Source: Firmicutes bacterium UBA6132
Lineage (GTDB): Bacteria > Bacillota_A > Clostridia > Tissierellales > Sedimentibacteraceae
DNA length: 12,069 nucleotides
NCBI GenBank assembly: GCA_002435835.1
Contig: DIVM01000367.1
Coordinates: forward strand, 205-12,273
Direction: 5' to 3'
Shown here: one piece after another, positions 1 through 7,432 of the stretch
Numbering within the stretch: the first letter of the stretch is position 1
Layout: every line of letters begins with the position of its first letter
The notes under the pieces: model-generated
What the model saw: only the letters and a program-made list of their open reading frames with translations
Database searches by the model: none
What the model was told of the DNA's origin: nothing
Position numbers and translations under genes: made by a program

Positions 1-978
1 GAAAATTCAATTGAAGAATACATATTAAATGATTTGGATATAGAGCATGTACCTACATCTGGTGAAGTTGGTAGAAAAATAAAAATAGAAAATCCTGTAA
101 GAAAATATATGGATTTTTTGAAAGATACTATTAGCATTGATTTTAAAGGTTTAAAAGTTGCTGTTGACTGTGGAAATGGAGCAGCATTTAAAGCAGCACC
201 TGAATTATTAAATGAACTTGGTGCAAAGGTATATGTAATACACAATGATCCTAATGGAATTAATATTAATGTTAATTGCGGTTCAACAAGTCCAGAACAA
301 GTTCAAAAACTTGTATTAGAAACTGGAGCAGATGTTGGATTATCATTTGATGGTGATGCTGATAGATTAATTGCATGTGATGAAAATGGTAATTTAGTAG
401 ATGGCGATCATGTTTTAGCTGTTTGTGGAATTCATATGAAAGAAAAAGGAAATTTAAAAAGCAATACAATTGTTGGTACTGTAATGACTAATTTGGGTCT
501 TGATATTTGTTTAAAAGAAAAAAATATTGATTTAATTAAAACAAATGTAGGGGATAGATATGTTCTTGAAGAAATGGTAAAAGGCAATCACTCTTTAGGT
601 GGGGAACAATCAGGACATATTATTTTCTTAGATCACAATACTACAGGTGATGGACTTTTAACGGCTATTCAACTTTTACGTGTTGTTAAAGAAAAAAAAT
701 CAAAGCTTTCAAAACTTGCACAAGTAATGAAAGTATTACCTCAAGTATTAGTTAATGCTCATGTTGATAAAGATAAGAAAAATGGTTACCTTGAAGATGA
801 AATAATTAAAAATAAAATAGATGAAATTGAAAAACACTTCCACGGTAACGGAAGAGTTTTAATAAGACCATCAGGAACTGAACCATTAGTAAGGGTTATG
901 ATTGAAGGCAATGACTTACAAGAATTAAACTCTTATGCTAAAGAATTAGCAGTTTTGATTGAAGAAAGACTTAATTAA
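1..978 (+). CDS. glmM: Phosphoglucosamine mutase, 5'-truncated by window start
   Basis: This enzyme interconverts glucosamine-6-phosphate and glucosamine-1-phosphate in the cytoplasm, supplying UDP-GlcNAc for peptidoglycan. The open frame runs from base 1 without a start codon, so the 325 visible residues are the C-terminal part of a protein normally about 445-450 residues long. The N-terminal domain with the phosphorylated catalytic serine lies outside the window. Visible family signatures are the metal-binding loop DGDADR (bases 349-366), the sugar-binding loop GGEQSGH (near 600), and the C-terminal phosphate-binding loop RPSGTEPLVRVMIEG (near 868-912). The TTG at 34 is internal and not a start. 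The alternative, a generic phosphomannomutase of the same superfamily, is less likely because GEQSGHIIF and RPSGTEPLVRVM are GlmM-like. The gene ends at a hairpin shared with the convergent neighbour. Confidence 0.93.
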   Translation, partial: ENSIEEYILNDLDIEHVPTSGEVGRKIKIENPVRKYMDFLKDTISIDFKGLKVAVDCGNGAAFKAAPELLNELGAKVYVIHNDPNGININVNCGSTSPEQVQKLVLETGADVGLSFDGDADRLIACDENGNLVDGDHVLAVCGIHMKEKGNLKSNTIVGTVMTNLGLDICLKEKNIDLIKTNVGDRYVLEEMVKGNHSLGGEQSGHIIFLDHNTTGDGLLTAIQLLRVVKEKKSKLSKLAQVMKVLPQVLVNAHVDKDKKNGYLEDEIIKNKIDEIEKHFHGNGRVLIRPSGTEPLVRVMIEGNDLQELNSYAKELAVLIEERLN

Positions 979-980
979 TA

Positions 981-999
981 AAGAGCGCTTAGCGCTCTT
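981..999. terminator. Hairpin between convergent glmM and thpR
   Basis: AAGAGCGCT at 981-989 and AGCGCTCTT at 991-999 are perfect inverted repeats, giving an 8-bp GC-rich stem with a 3-nt loop. The hairpin begins two bases after the glmM stop codon and contains the last codons and stop of the minus-strand gene. The T-tract on either side is poor, so efficiency as an intrinsic terminator is uncertain. Position and symmetry favour a bidirectional terminator. Confidence 0.6.
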
Positions 1000-1498
1000 C
1001 TTGATGCAAAGGAATTTTCATATATGGAACATAAATGGATCTTTCTTTAGGCTGATGATAAACAACAATTGAATTTATTGTATAAAGAGGGGCTGGAATT
1101 AATTTTATTTCAGCTCTTTTTTTTATTTCATCAAAATCAATGGGCTTTCCTCTACGTTCTTTAGCTATAGTCAAATGAGGAGTATATTCTCTTTTTTCTT
1201 TTTCAAGGTTTAAATTATCATATATCTTATTATTTAAATTTATTAAATCAGGAGAATCAACAGAAACATACAAAACCCTTTTTCCGAATTGTCCTATGTT
1301 ACCTAAATTTATTTTAAGTGAAGGTATCTCTTTGCATATATCTATAACCTGTTTTATGAAAAAATCATCATCAGGAAGGGCTGGGGGAGGTATTAAGGTG
1401 ATGTGGGGTTCTGTAGTAAAAAATTTAAATTCAGCACGAAGCATTTCTATTTTTGTTTTATAAATTTTTGGAATTTCTATTCCTATAAAATATTTCAT
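989..1498 (-). CDS. thpR: 2'-5' RNA ligase family protein (2H phosphoesterase, ThpR-like)
   Basis: This 169-residue cytoplasmic protein belongs to the 2H phosphoesterase superfamily, whose ThpR members act as RNA 2',3'-cyclic phosphodiesterases / 2'-5' RNA ligases. Both defining H-x-T-x motifs are present: HITL at residues 32-35 and HLTI at 108-111. The N-terminus MKYFIGIEIP resembles the usual first beta strand, and the length fits the family (about 170-190). I chose ATG 1498 because a clear AAAGGAA ribosome binding site lies 7 bases upstream (1506-1512). A TTG at 1567 would add 23 residues with no homology-like features. The gene is transcribed alone, convergent with glmM and divergent from the VTT membrane protein. 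The physiological substrate cannot be told from sequence. Confidence 0.85.
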   Translation of the reverse strand: MKYFIGIEIPKIYKTKIEMLRAEFKFFTTEPHITLIPPPALPDDDFFIKQVIDICKEIPSLKINLGNIGQFGKRVLYVSVDSPDLINLNNKIYDNLNLEKEKREYTPHLTIAKERRGKPIDFDEIKKRAEIKLIPAPLYTINSIVVYHQPKERSIYVPYMKIPLHQEER

Positions 1499-1520
1499 AT
1501 AATAATTCCTTTCTGATATA

Positions 1521-1549
1521 ATAATATGATTACCACCCAAAAAGTTAAA
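1521..1549 (-). promoter_or_regulatory. Possible promoter of thpR-like gene
   Basis: On the minus strand TATTAT (1521-1526) is preceded after 16 bp by TTAACT (1543-1548), a 4-of-6 match to TTGACA. A start near 1514 would leave only a short leader before the ribosome binding site. The region is very AT-rich, so chance matches are likely. Confidence 0.3.
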
Positions 1550-1649
1550 GAGTGGTTTTTGGGGCAAGTTATATATTGGTTTTGTTTATCAATTATATAA
1601 TAATTACTGTAAATTACAAGTAAATAATAATATTATAAATTTTATATTT

Positions 1650-1678
1650 TTAATATTGTAACTAACTCATATGATAAT
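1650..1678 (+). promoter_or_regulatory. Possible promoter of the VTT membrane protein gene
   Basis: TTAATA at 1650-1655 and GATAAT at 1673-1678 are separated by 17 bp and lie about 30 bases before the gene. Each element is one or two bases from consensus. AT-rich context weakens the call. Confidence 0.3.
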
Positions 1679-1709
1679 ATTCAAAAATAAATAATGAACG
1701 GGGTGTGAA

Positions 1710-2291
1710 ATGGAGTATCAAGAGTTTTCTGATTTAATTTTTATATATGTAAAAGAAGGTGGACCGCTTATAGGCATGATTTTTCCTATTATAGAAACAT
1801 TTTTTCCGTTTCTTCCTTTAGTATTATTTGTGATTATAAATGTAAGTGTATTTGGTTTGTTTTGGGGTTATTTATATTCTTGGATTGGAAATTGTATGGG
1901 TTCATTTTTTTTGTTTTTATTTTTAAGAAAAGTTGGGAGGAAGAAAATAGAAAAAGTTATTCTTAAAAGCAAATATGCAGCTACTCTTGAAAAAATAAAA
2001 AAGAAAAATACTACTGTAATGTTTTTTTTATATTGTTTTCCTTTTACTCCGTCTTTTTTAATCAGCGGTGCTGCTGCATTAGCTAATATGAATACCACTA
2101 AATTTTTATTAACATTATTCCCTGCAAAATTAATAATGATGATTTCTTTATCCTTTATAGGGCAAAATGTAAGTTCGTTTTTCAAAAATCCAATTAAATC
2201 AATTATATATATTGCTATAATATTTTTGTTTAATTTTTTGAGTAAAAGATTAGTGCATTATTTTGAACTAAAACATAAGGATTTAATATAA
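1710..2291 (+). CDS. VTT-domain (TVP38/TMEM64-like) integral membrane protein
   Basis: A 193-residue hydrophobic protein with about five membrane segments (roughly residues 17-50, 52-72, 101-123, 130-152 and 162-178) and a positively charged cytoplasmic stretch at 73-100 (RKVGRKKIEKV...KKK). The layout, with a segment FLYCFPFTPSFLISGAAAL (106-124), matches the VTT/SNARE-associated (DedA/TVP38) superfamily as found in short Bacillus/Clostridium members. Related DedA and VTT proteins are implicated in lipid scrambling or undecaprenyl-phosphate recycling, but no substrate can be assigned here. The arginine that many TVP38 proteins carry just before the conserved proline is absent in this segment. 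The start ATG has GGGGTG upstream at 1700-1705, and a nearby ATG at 1694 runs straight into TGA. It is monocistronic and ends at a strong hairpin. Confidence 0.75.
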   Translation: MEYQEFSDLIFIYVKEGGPLIGMIFPIIETFFPFLPLVLFVIINVSVFGLFWGYLYSWIGNCMGSFFLFLFLRKVGRKKIEKVILKSKYAATLEKIKKKNTTVMFFLYCFPFTPSFLISGAAALANMNTTKFLLTLFPAKLIMMISLSFIGQNVSSFFKNPIKSIIYIAIIFLFNFLSKRLVHYFELKHKDLI

Positions 2292-2297
2292 GCAAAT

Positions 2298-2326
2298 AAA
2301 AAGCTGCATTATTTAAGCAGCTTTTT
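2298..2326. terminator. Bidirectional intrinsic terminator
   Basis: AAAAAGCTGC (2298-2307) and GCAGCTTTTT (2317-2326) are perfect inverted repeats around a 9-nt loop, so each strand shows a stem followed by a run of T. It terminates the membrane-protein gene on the plus strand and the convergent regulator gene on the minus strand, whose last codons lie inside the hairpin. Confidence 0.85.
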
Positions 2327-5173
2327 AATATCTTCAACTAATTTCAAAGTTTTAGGATTATTTAATTTTGTTGCAAATTCTTGAGCTAAAACAAAATGTA
2401 TTTTAGCTTCTTCTAAATTTTTTTTGTTTATTAATATTAAAGTCATATAACATTCAGCTAAATCCCTTCCCCAAATACTTTCATATTTTTTAAATAGATC
2501 TAATGAATTAGTCATATAATTTTTAGCTTCATCAAAATTTTTCATTTCATATAAAACTTGACCAATATTAGAATAAAAAATTTCTAAGCCCTTGCTTATG
2601 TCGTTGTCATTGCATAAATTTATAGCTTTTTTATAATAATCAATTGCTAAATCTAATTGGCCTAAATTTATATTTAATTGACCTAAATAATTATAACTTG
2701 CTGAAATGCTTAAAATATATTTATTTGATATATTATTTAAGCTTGAAAAAATATTAATGGATTCATTTAATAACTTTTCAGCTTCTTCATATTTTTTGAT
2801 TTTAATATAATAAAGTCCTTTTAGTCTAAGCATAGTGCCTTTTTCTTCTATATTGTCATATAAAGAAAGAAGTTTTAAACTTTTATTGATATATTTAAAC
2901 ATTATAGGTATGTCGTTAACTTGAATGGAGTAAAAAACCATTTGCTTGTAATTATTCAATAAATAAACATAATTTTCAAGCTTATCTGCTAATCTTAAGC
3001 TAAAATCAATATTTTCAAGCCCTTTATCATATTCGCCCATTGATATATAATATCTGCCTAATAAGTAGGTAAATTCCATTTTTATTTTTAAATATTCAGT
3101 ATCCGATTTATCCAATAAACATAATTCTTCATTTATTTCATTTAGCTTTGCTTCAACGTTAAAAATATCTTTAGATTCGGTGTAACCTAATGTTTCGGAT
3201 GTAAATACTGGGTAAGTTTCATGATACATAGTATATAAATCTGTTAAGTTTTCAACTTTATATTTCAGTGATTTATATTTATTGCCACATTTTTCAAAAT
3301 GATATATTAAATTTGGGTATAAATGTTTTTTGCCCGATGATTTAAATTTCTCTTCAAAATAATTTCCTATTTTTTCATGAAGTAATATTTTTTTACCGTT
3401 TGATTGATTGTCATAAATATATTCACGTATTTTTTGGTGTGTGAAGCTGTAAAAAATATCTCTGTCAGTTATTAATTCACATATTAAATTTTTTTCTTGT
3501 AAAGATTCAATTAAATCAAAAATTTCAAGTTCATCAAAAGGAACTAAAATTTTCAAACAATCAATACTTACTTTATCAAAGAATAATGAAATATTATTTA
3601 AAAGTATTTTTTCATTTTTGCTTAATCCCATAATCCTACTGTTTATTATGTTAGTAGCTTTAGATGATAATTCTTTTGTATATCCTTTATCTTTTACCAC
3701 TTTTAAAAGCTCAATTAAAAATAAAGCATTTCCTTCAGTATCATTATAAATGTTGTTTAATAGAAAGTCGTTTATTTTAATATTTGGCAAATATTCTGAT
3801 ACAATATTTTTGGTTTCTTCAAAAGTAAATCTGTTTAATTGTATTTTCTTCAGCAAATCTGATTTTATTAAAGGTATAGTAAAAGAAAGCATTTTGCTTT
3901 CAAAATCATTTCTGTAAGCACTTAACAATAAAACATCCTTGTTTGAAAAATGAGTTAATATTTTTGTTAAAAGTAATTTGCTCATTTTATCCATCCATTG
4001 AATGTCGTCAAATACAAAAATTATTTTTTTGCGCTCTGAAAGTTTCTGTAAGAGTTGTATGATTGCATCCACTGCCATTTCAAACACGGTATTTTCGTTT
4101 TGATTTATAATATCTGATTTTTTAAACTTAATATTTTTATTAAATGAAGGAAAAATATAACTAATTATTTCTTCTTGTTGTGCAGAAACATAAATTTTTT
4201 CTGATTTAACATAATCTCCAAGCATGGAAAAAACGCTGTGCCATGGCTTTAAAAAAAAGTCTTCTTCAGCGCTATAACATGTAGACTTTAAAATAATGTT
4301 TTTATTTGAATCAGATAAAATTATTTTATTTAACAAAGAAGTTTTTCCTATTCCAGCTTCACCTGTCAAAATAATAGAAGTACCTGAGTTTTCATTAAAA
4401 TCATAAATAATATTATTTATAGCATATAGCTCGTTATATCTTCCATAAAAATAATTCAAATTTTCATTTTTAATAACAGAAATATCTTTTAATTTTAAAA
4501 TTTCTTTAAACATTTTCTTAGTGTTTAATTCAGGCTCTATGTCCAAATCTTTTTTTAGAATATCAGTAAGATCGTAATATAGCTTTATAGCTTTATTATA
4601 ATCTCCTGACAAAGCATATACTTTCATAATATATCTGTAAATTTTTTCATTGTAAGGATCATTTTCAATTAGTATATTGCTATAATTTTGTATGCTTTTT
4701 AAATCACCCATGCTCACTAATTCATTTACTTTTTTAGAAACTGCTTTAATATATATGTTTTTATAATCTGCTTTTTTTTCAGATACCCAATTTTCAAAAT
4801 CATAGCAGTTTTTTATTTGAAAATTTCCTAAAAAATCCCCTTTGTAATGCTTTAATATTTTATTTGAAGCAATTTTATCTATATCTATTTCAATTTGTAT
4901 TTCTTCATTAAATTCAATTGATGATTTAGACGGTGAAAATATATCATCGCAAAGAGCTTTTTTAATTTTATAAATAGCATCCCTTAAATTTTTTCTTGCA
5001 GTTGTTTCTTCAGTATCTGCCCAAAATATATTTATAGCTTCTTCTCTTGAAATTTTTTTGTTAATACATAAATAATAAAAGAGCCCTTCTGATTTTTTAT
5101 ATGGAAAAAAAACTTCATTTCCATTTAATTTTACAGTTGGGTCTCCTAAGAGATTAACAGAAATATTATTCAT
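2309..5173 (-). CDS. SARP/AfsR-like transcriptional regulator: winged helix, BTAD, AAA-type ATPase, TPRs
   Basis: A 954-residue predicted cytoplasmic DNA-binding regulator. Residues 1-95 look like an OmpR-type winged helix (LNGNEVFFPYKKSEGLFYYL, then a DAIYKIKKAL helix). Residues about 97-228 fit a bacterial transcriptional activator domain (BTAD). An ATPase module follows, beginning with the FYGRYNEL lead-in (242-249), with Walker A GEAGIGKTS (271-279), Walker B IIFVFDD (384-390), SAYRND (418-423) and GNALFLIEL (481-489). About five TPRs occupy 703-735, 783-815, 826-858, 865-897 and 905-938. This order resembles AfsR and other large SARP proteins, known mainly from actinomycetes as activators. 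The start is ATG 5173 because an excellent AAAGGTGAT ribosome binding site lies just upstream; GTG 5188 would include that site in the coding region. It is divergent from fhs. I infer that it controls fhs and hutU through the tandem boxes described there; ligand unknown. Family assignment is strong, regulon assignment moderate. Confidence 0.85.
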   Translation of the reverse strand: MNNISVNLLGDPTVKLNGNEVFFPYKKSEGLFYYLCINKKISREEAINIFWADTEETTARKNLRDAIYKIKKALCDDIFSPSKSSIEFNEEIQIEIDIDKIASNKILKHYKGDFLGNFQIKNCYDFENWVSEKKADYKNIYIKAVSKKVNELVSMGDLKSIQNYSNILIENDPYNEKIYRYIMKVYALSGDYNKAIKLYYDLTDILKKDLDIEPELNTKKMFKEILKLKDISVIKNENLNYFYGRYNELYAINNIIYDFNENSGTSIILTGEAGIGKTSLLNKIILSDSNKNIILKSTCYSAEEDFFLKPWHSVFSMLGDYVKSEKIYVSAQQEEIISYIFPSFNKNIKFKKSDIINQNENTVFEMAVDAIIQLLQKLSERKKIIFVFDDIQWMDKMSKLLLTKILTHFSNKDVLLLSAYRNDFESKMLSFTIPLIKSDLLKKIQLNRFTFEETKNIVSEYLPNIKINDFLLNNIYNDTEGNALFLIELLKVVKDKGYTKELSSKATNIINSRIMGLSKNEKILLNNISLFFDKVSIDCLKILVPFDELEIFDLIESLQEKNLICELITDRDIFYSFTHQKIREYIYDNQSNGKKILLHEKIGNYFEEKFKSSGKKHLYPNLIYHFEKCGNKYKSLKYKVENLTDLYTMYHETYPVFTSETLGYTESKDIFNVEAKLNEINEELCLLDKSDTEYLKIKMEFTYLLGRYYISMGEYDKGLENIDFSLRLADKLENYVYLLNNYKQMVFYSIQVNDIPIMFKYINKSLKLLSLYDNIEEKGTMLRLKGLYYIKIKKYEEAEKLLNESINIFSSLNNISNKYILSISASYNYLGQLNINLGQLDLAIDYYKKAINLCNDNDISKGLEIFYSNIGQVLYEMKNFDEAKNYMTNSLDLFKKYESIWGRDLAECYMTLILINKKNLEEAKIHFVLAQEFATKLNNPKTLKLVEDIKKLLK

Positions 5174-5191
5174 AACATCACCTTTCACACA

Positions 5192-5213
5192 CTAAAATTA
5201 ATAATAATTTTAG
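5192..5213 (-). promoter_or_regulatory. Inverted repeat in the leader of the regulator gene
   Basis: CTAAAATTA (5192-5200) and TAATTTTAG (5205-5213) form a perfect 9-bp inverted repeat with a 4-base loop, ending about 10 bases upstream of the regulator's ribosome binding site. It could be an operator or an mRNA hairpin affecting translation. AT-only pairing makes the RNA stem weak. Confidence 0.35.
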
Positions 5214-5269
5214 AGTAAATATTGGTACTAAAGCTTCCTTGGAAAAATTGCAGCTCTTAATAATACGTT

Positions 5270-5297
5270 ATCATATGTGCAATGATCCTGTATGCAA
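5270..5297 (-). promoter_or_regulatory. Possible promoter of the SARP-type regulator gene
   Basis: On the minus strand TTGCAT (5297-5292) and TATGAT (5275-5270) are spaced by 16 bp, predicting a leader of about 90 bases. The -35 matches consensus at only three positions. The element lies in a cluster of direct and inverted repeats (5278-5321), consistent with a regulated promoter. No other better pair was seen. Confidence 0.3.
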
Positions 5298-5321
5298 TAA
5301 TATATATTGGAATTATTGTAT
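5278..5321. repeat. Overlapping direct and inverted repeats between regulator and fhs
   Basis: TGCAATGAT (5278-5286) and TGCAATAAT (5293-5301) are 9-mers differing at one base with a 15-bp period. The second also forms an imperfect inverted repeat: ATGCAATAAT (5292-5301) with ATTATTGTAT (5312-5321), one mismatch, 10-bp gap. The cluster overlaps the proposed -35 region of the regulator promoter, so it may be an operator. The rest of the intergenic region (about 5214-5500) shows no gene. Confidence 0.35.
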
Positions 5322-5462
5322 TATCTTTAAAGTTAAGTGTATCAGAAGATTCTTTTGGTGTCAAATAATTATAATACACACACTTTTAACTCTCTTTTTA
5401 TAAATTATTGTGTACAAATCTTACCATTTAATGATATATTATTATAAACACAAATTCAATGG

Positions 5463-5480
5463 ATATAAATTAATTTATAT
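5463..5480. promoter_or_regulatory. 18-bp perfect AT palindrome upstream of fhs boxes
   Basis: ATATAAATTAATTTATAT reads identically on both strands. It lies about 22 bp upstream of the tandem heptamers of fhs. It may be a dimer binding site or simply a product of extreme AT content. Confidence 0.3.
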
Positions 5481-5501
5481 TACATATGCAATAAATATCT
5501 G

Positions 5502-5533
5502 TAGACGTTTTTTAGACGAAAGATATCTATGAT
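5502..5533 (+). promoter_or_regulatory. fhs promoter with SARP-type tandem heptamers
   Basis: TAGACGT (5502-5508), a 4-bp spacer TTTT, TAGACGA (5513-5519), then exactly 8 bp and TATGAT (5528-5533), a 5-of-6 match to the -10 consensus. The heptamers repeat with an 11-bp period and cover the place of the -35 box, which has no good consensus of its own. This suggests an activator-dependent promoter. The same arrangement occurs before hutU. A start near 5540 leaves a very short leader before AGGAGGG (5553-5559). Confidence 0.65.
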
Positions 5534-5563
5534 TAAAACAGAAAATAACTTCAGGAGGGTTTT

Positions 5564-7243
5564 ATGAAATTTTTAAGCGATATCGAAATTGCCCAACAAG
5601 CAGAGATGCAAGTAATTAATACCATATCAGAAAAAATAGGAATACCGGATTTATATGTTGAAAACTATGGCAAATATAAGGCTAAAATAGATTTTAGATA
5701 TTTGCAAAATGAATTAAAAAATAATGAAGATGCTAAATTAATTTTAGTAACAGCTATTAATCCAACACCAGCAGGCGAAGGAAAAACGACTACTACAATA
5801 GGTTTAGGTGATTCTCTTTCAAGATTAAACAGAAAAACTATTATTGCACTTCGTGAACCATCATTAGGACCTGTTTTTGGAGTAAAAGGTGGAGCTGCAG
5901 GTGGAGGATATGCACAAGTTGTTCCAATGGAAGATATAAATCTTCATTTTACAGGAGATTTTCATGCAATAGGAGCTGCAAACAATTTACTTGCTGCTAT
6001 GATTGACAATCACATTCACCAAGGAAATGAACTTGATATAGACACTCGCCGCATATTGTGGAGAAGAGCTGTTGACATGAATGACAGACAATTAAGACGA
6101 ATTGTAAACGGCCTTGGAGGAAAAACTGAAGGGGTAGTTAGGGAAGATGGATTTGATATAGTTGTTGCATCAGAAGTAATGGCAATATTCTGTCTTTCAA
6201 ATGATATAAATGATTTAAAAGAAAGATTATCAAAAATAGTAGTAGCATATTCAAGAACAGGTGAGCCTGTTACTTGTGGACAAATCAAAGCTCAAGGAGC
6301 AATGGCAGCATTGTTAAAAGATGCTTTAAAACCAAATTTAGTTCAAACATTAGAAGGAACACCTGCATTCATACACGGCGGACCTTTTGCTAACATAGCT
6401 CATGGATGTAACTCTGTTATAGCTACGAAAATGGCAAGTAAAATGGCAGATTATGTAGTTACAGAAGCAGGCTTTGGAGCAGATCTTGGAGCTGAAAAAT
6501 TCATAGACATTAAATGTCGTGCGACTGGATTAAAGCCAAGTGCTGTTGTAATAGTAGCAACTGTAAAAGCATTAAAGTATAACGGTGGAGTAGCTAAAGC
6601 AGATTTAGGAGCAGAAAATCTTAAAGCTCTTGAAGCAGGACTTCCAAATTTATTAAAGCATGTTGAAAATATAACTCAAGTATTTAAACTTCCAGCAGTT
6701 GTTGCAATAAATAAATTCCCAACTGATTCTGAAGCTGAATTAAATTTAATAAAAGAAAAATGTAAAGAATTAGGTGTTAATGTTGCTTTATCAGAAGTAT
6801 GGGGAAAAGGTTCAGAAGGCGGAGAAGAATTAGCTAATGAAGTTTTAAGATTAACTGAAACAAACAGTGAATTACAATTTGCATATGATTTAAATATGCC
6901 TATAAAAGAAAAAATTAAATCAATAGCTAAAAAATTATATGGTGCTGATGATGTTGATTTTGCACCAAAAGCAAGCAAGGAAATATTAAATTTTGAAAAA
7001 TTAGGCTTTGGCAATTTACCAATATGCATGGCAAAAAATCAATATTCTTTGACAGATGATGCTAAAATATTAGGAAGACCAACAGGATTCAAAATAACAA
7101 TAAGAGATTTAACTTTATCAGCAGGCGCTGGATTTATAGTTGCTTTAACAGGTGACATAATGAAAATGCCAGGACTTCCAAAAGTTCCAGCAGCTGAAAA
7201 TATTGATGTAGACGTTGACGGTAAAATTAAAGGATTATTCTAA
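5564..7243 (+). CDS. fhs: Formate-tetrahydrofolate ligase
   Basis: This cytoplasmic enzyme (EC 6.3.4.3) joins formate to tetrahydrofolate with ATP, giving 10-formyl-THF; in purine and histidine fermenters it can run in reverse to make ATP and formate. The 559 residues equal the family's usual length. Visible signatures are the ATP loop [10 protein letters not shown] (67-76), the glycine-rich [11 protein letters not shown] (106-116), and [12 protein letters not shown] (331-342), which matches the second family signature with Lys where Arg is common. The start is fixed by a strong AGGAGGG ribosome binding site. It is a single-gene transcription unit with its own promoter and a strong terminator, divergent from the SARP-type regulator and upstream of the hut genes. 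Sharing the tandem-box promoter with hutU suggests its job here is the final formate-releasing, ATP-forming step of histidine breakdown. Confidence 0.98.
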   Translation: MKFLSDIEIAQQAEMQVINTISEKIGIPDLYVENYGKYKAKIDFRYLQNELKNNEDAKLILVTAINPTPAGEGKTTTTIGLGDSLSRLNRKTIIALREPSLGPVFGVKGGAAGGGYAQVVPMEDINLHFTGDFHAIGAANNLLAAMIDNHIHQGNELDIDTRRILWRRAVDMNDRQLRRIVNGLGGKTEGVVREDGFDIVVASEVMAIFCLSNDINDLKERLSKIVVAYSRTGEPVTCGQIKAQGAMAALLKDALKPNLVQTLEGTPAFIHGGPFANIAHGCNSVIATKMASKMADYVVTEAGFGADLGAEKFIDIKCRATGLKPSAVVIVATVKALKYNGGVAKADLGAENLKALEAGLPNLLKHVENITQVFKLPAVVAINKFPTDSEAELNLIKEKCKELGVNVALSEVWGKGSEGGEELANEVLRLTETNSELQFAYDLNMPIKEKIKSIAKKLYGADDVDFAPKASKEILNFEKLGFGNLPICMAKNQYSLTDDAKILGRPTGFKITIRDLTLSAGAGFIVALTGDIMKMPGLPKVPAAENIDVDVDGKIKGLF

Positions 7244-7251
7244 ATATAATT

Positions 7252-7275
7252 AAAAAAGGGCATATGCCCTTTTTT
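7252..7275 (+). terminator. Intrinsic terminator of fhs
   Basis: A 24-bp perfect palindrome: six A, GGGCATATGCCC, six T, starting 9 bases after the fhs stop codon. GC core plus T-run on the plus strand is a classical rho-independent terminator; by symmetry it could also work in reverse. Confidence 0.9.
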
Positions 7276-7299
7276 AGTTTATAAGAATATCTTTTATCT

Positions 7300-7425
7300 G
7301 AAATGTATTAAGCATGTAGGACGCAGTCTCATTCACAAAAATATTTGCTCCCTTTGGTCGCATATTTTTGGAATTCGTTGCGGTTGACCTACCGCCATTT
7401 TTCAGAAAAAAACACTCTTAAAAAT
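7300..7425. repeat. Structured, relatively GC-rich intergenic element, candidate dispersed repeat
   Basis: About 120 bp between the fhs terminator and the hutU promoter has clearly higher GC than the flanking spacer. It holds a hairpin with arms AAAAATAT(TT)GC (7337-7348) and GCATATTTTT (7360-7369), and a second with GCGGT (7380-7384) and ACCGC (7391-7395). The minus strand stays open from about 7418 to the TAA at 7274-7276 but has no start codon with a ribosome binding site. The composition contrast and paired hairpins suggest a small dispersed extragenic repeat or remnant of one. Only one copy is in this window, so repetition is inference. Confidence 0.4.
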
Positions 7426-7432
7426 GGGGTTA

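Noticed and set aside
1499..1567. TTG start at 1567 for the thpR-like gene
   Set aside because: ATG 1498 has its own good ribosome binding site, and the family's N-terminal strand begins there.
5174..5188. GTG start at 5188 for the regulator, adding five residues
   Set aside because: Those codons contain the AAAGGTGAT ribosome binding site for ATG 5173.
5411..5440. TGTACA and TATATT with 18-bp spacing as an alternative fhs promoter
   Set aside because: Weak -35 match in A/T-rich DNA; the box-containing promoter nearer the gene is much better supported.
5495..5526. ATATCT and AGATAT inverted repeat flanking the fhs heptamers
   Set aside because: Only 6 bp per arm with 20 bp between; not repeated at hutU; likely chance.
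5214..5563. Tetrahydrofolate riboswitch before fhs
   Set aside because: I could not find the conserved paired core, and the probable transcript start leaves a leader of only about 25 bases.
7209..7221. TAGACGT followed by TTGACG near the fhs 3' end, resembling the heptamers
   Set aside because: It is coding sequence (VDVDG), spacing is not 11 bp, and no -10 box follows at 8 bp.
7274..7363. Minus-strand 29-codon frame starting at ATG 7363
   Set aside because: No ribosome binding site or promoter; it lies in the structured repeat-like element, so coding is unlikely.
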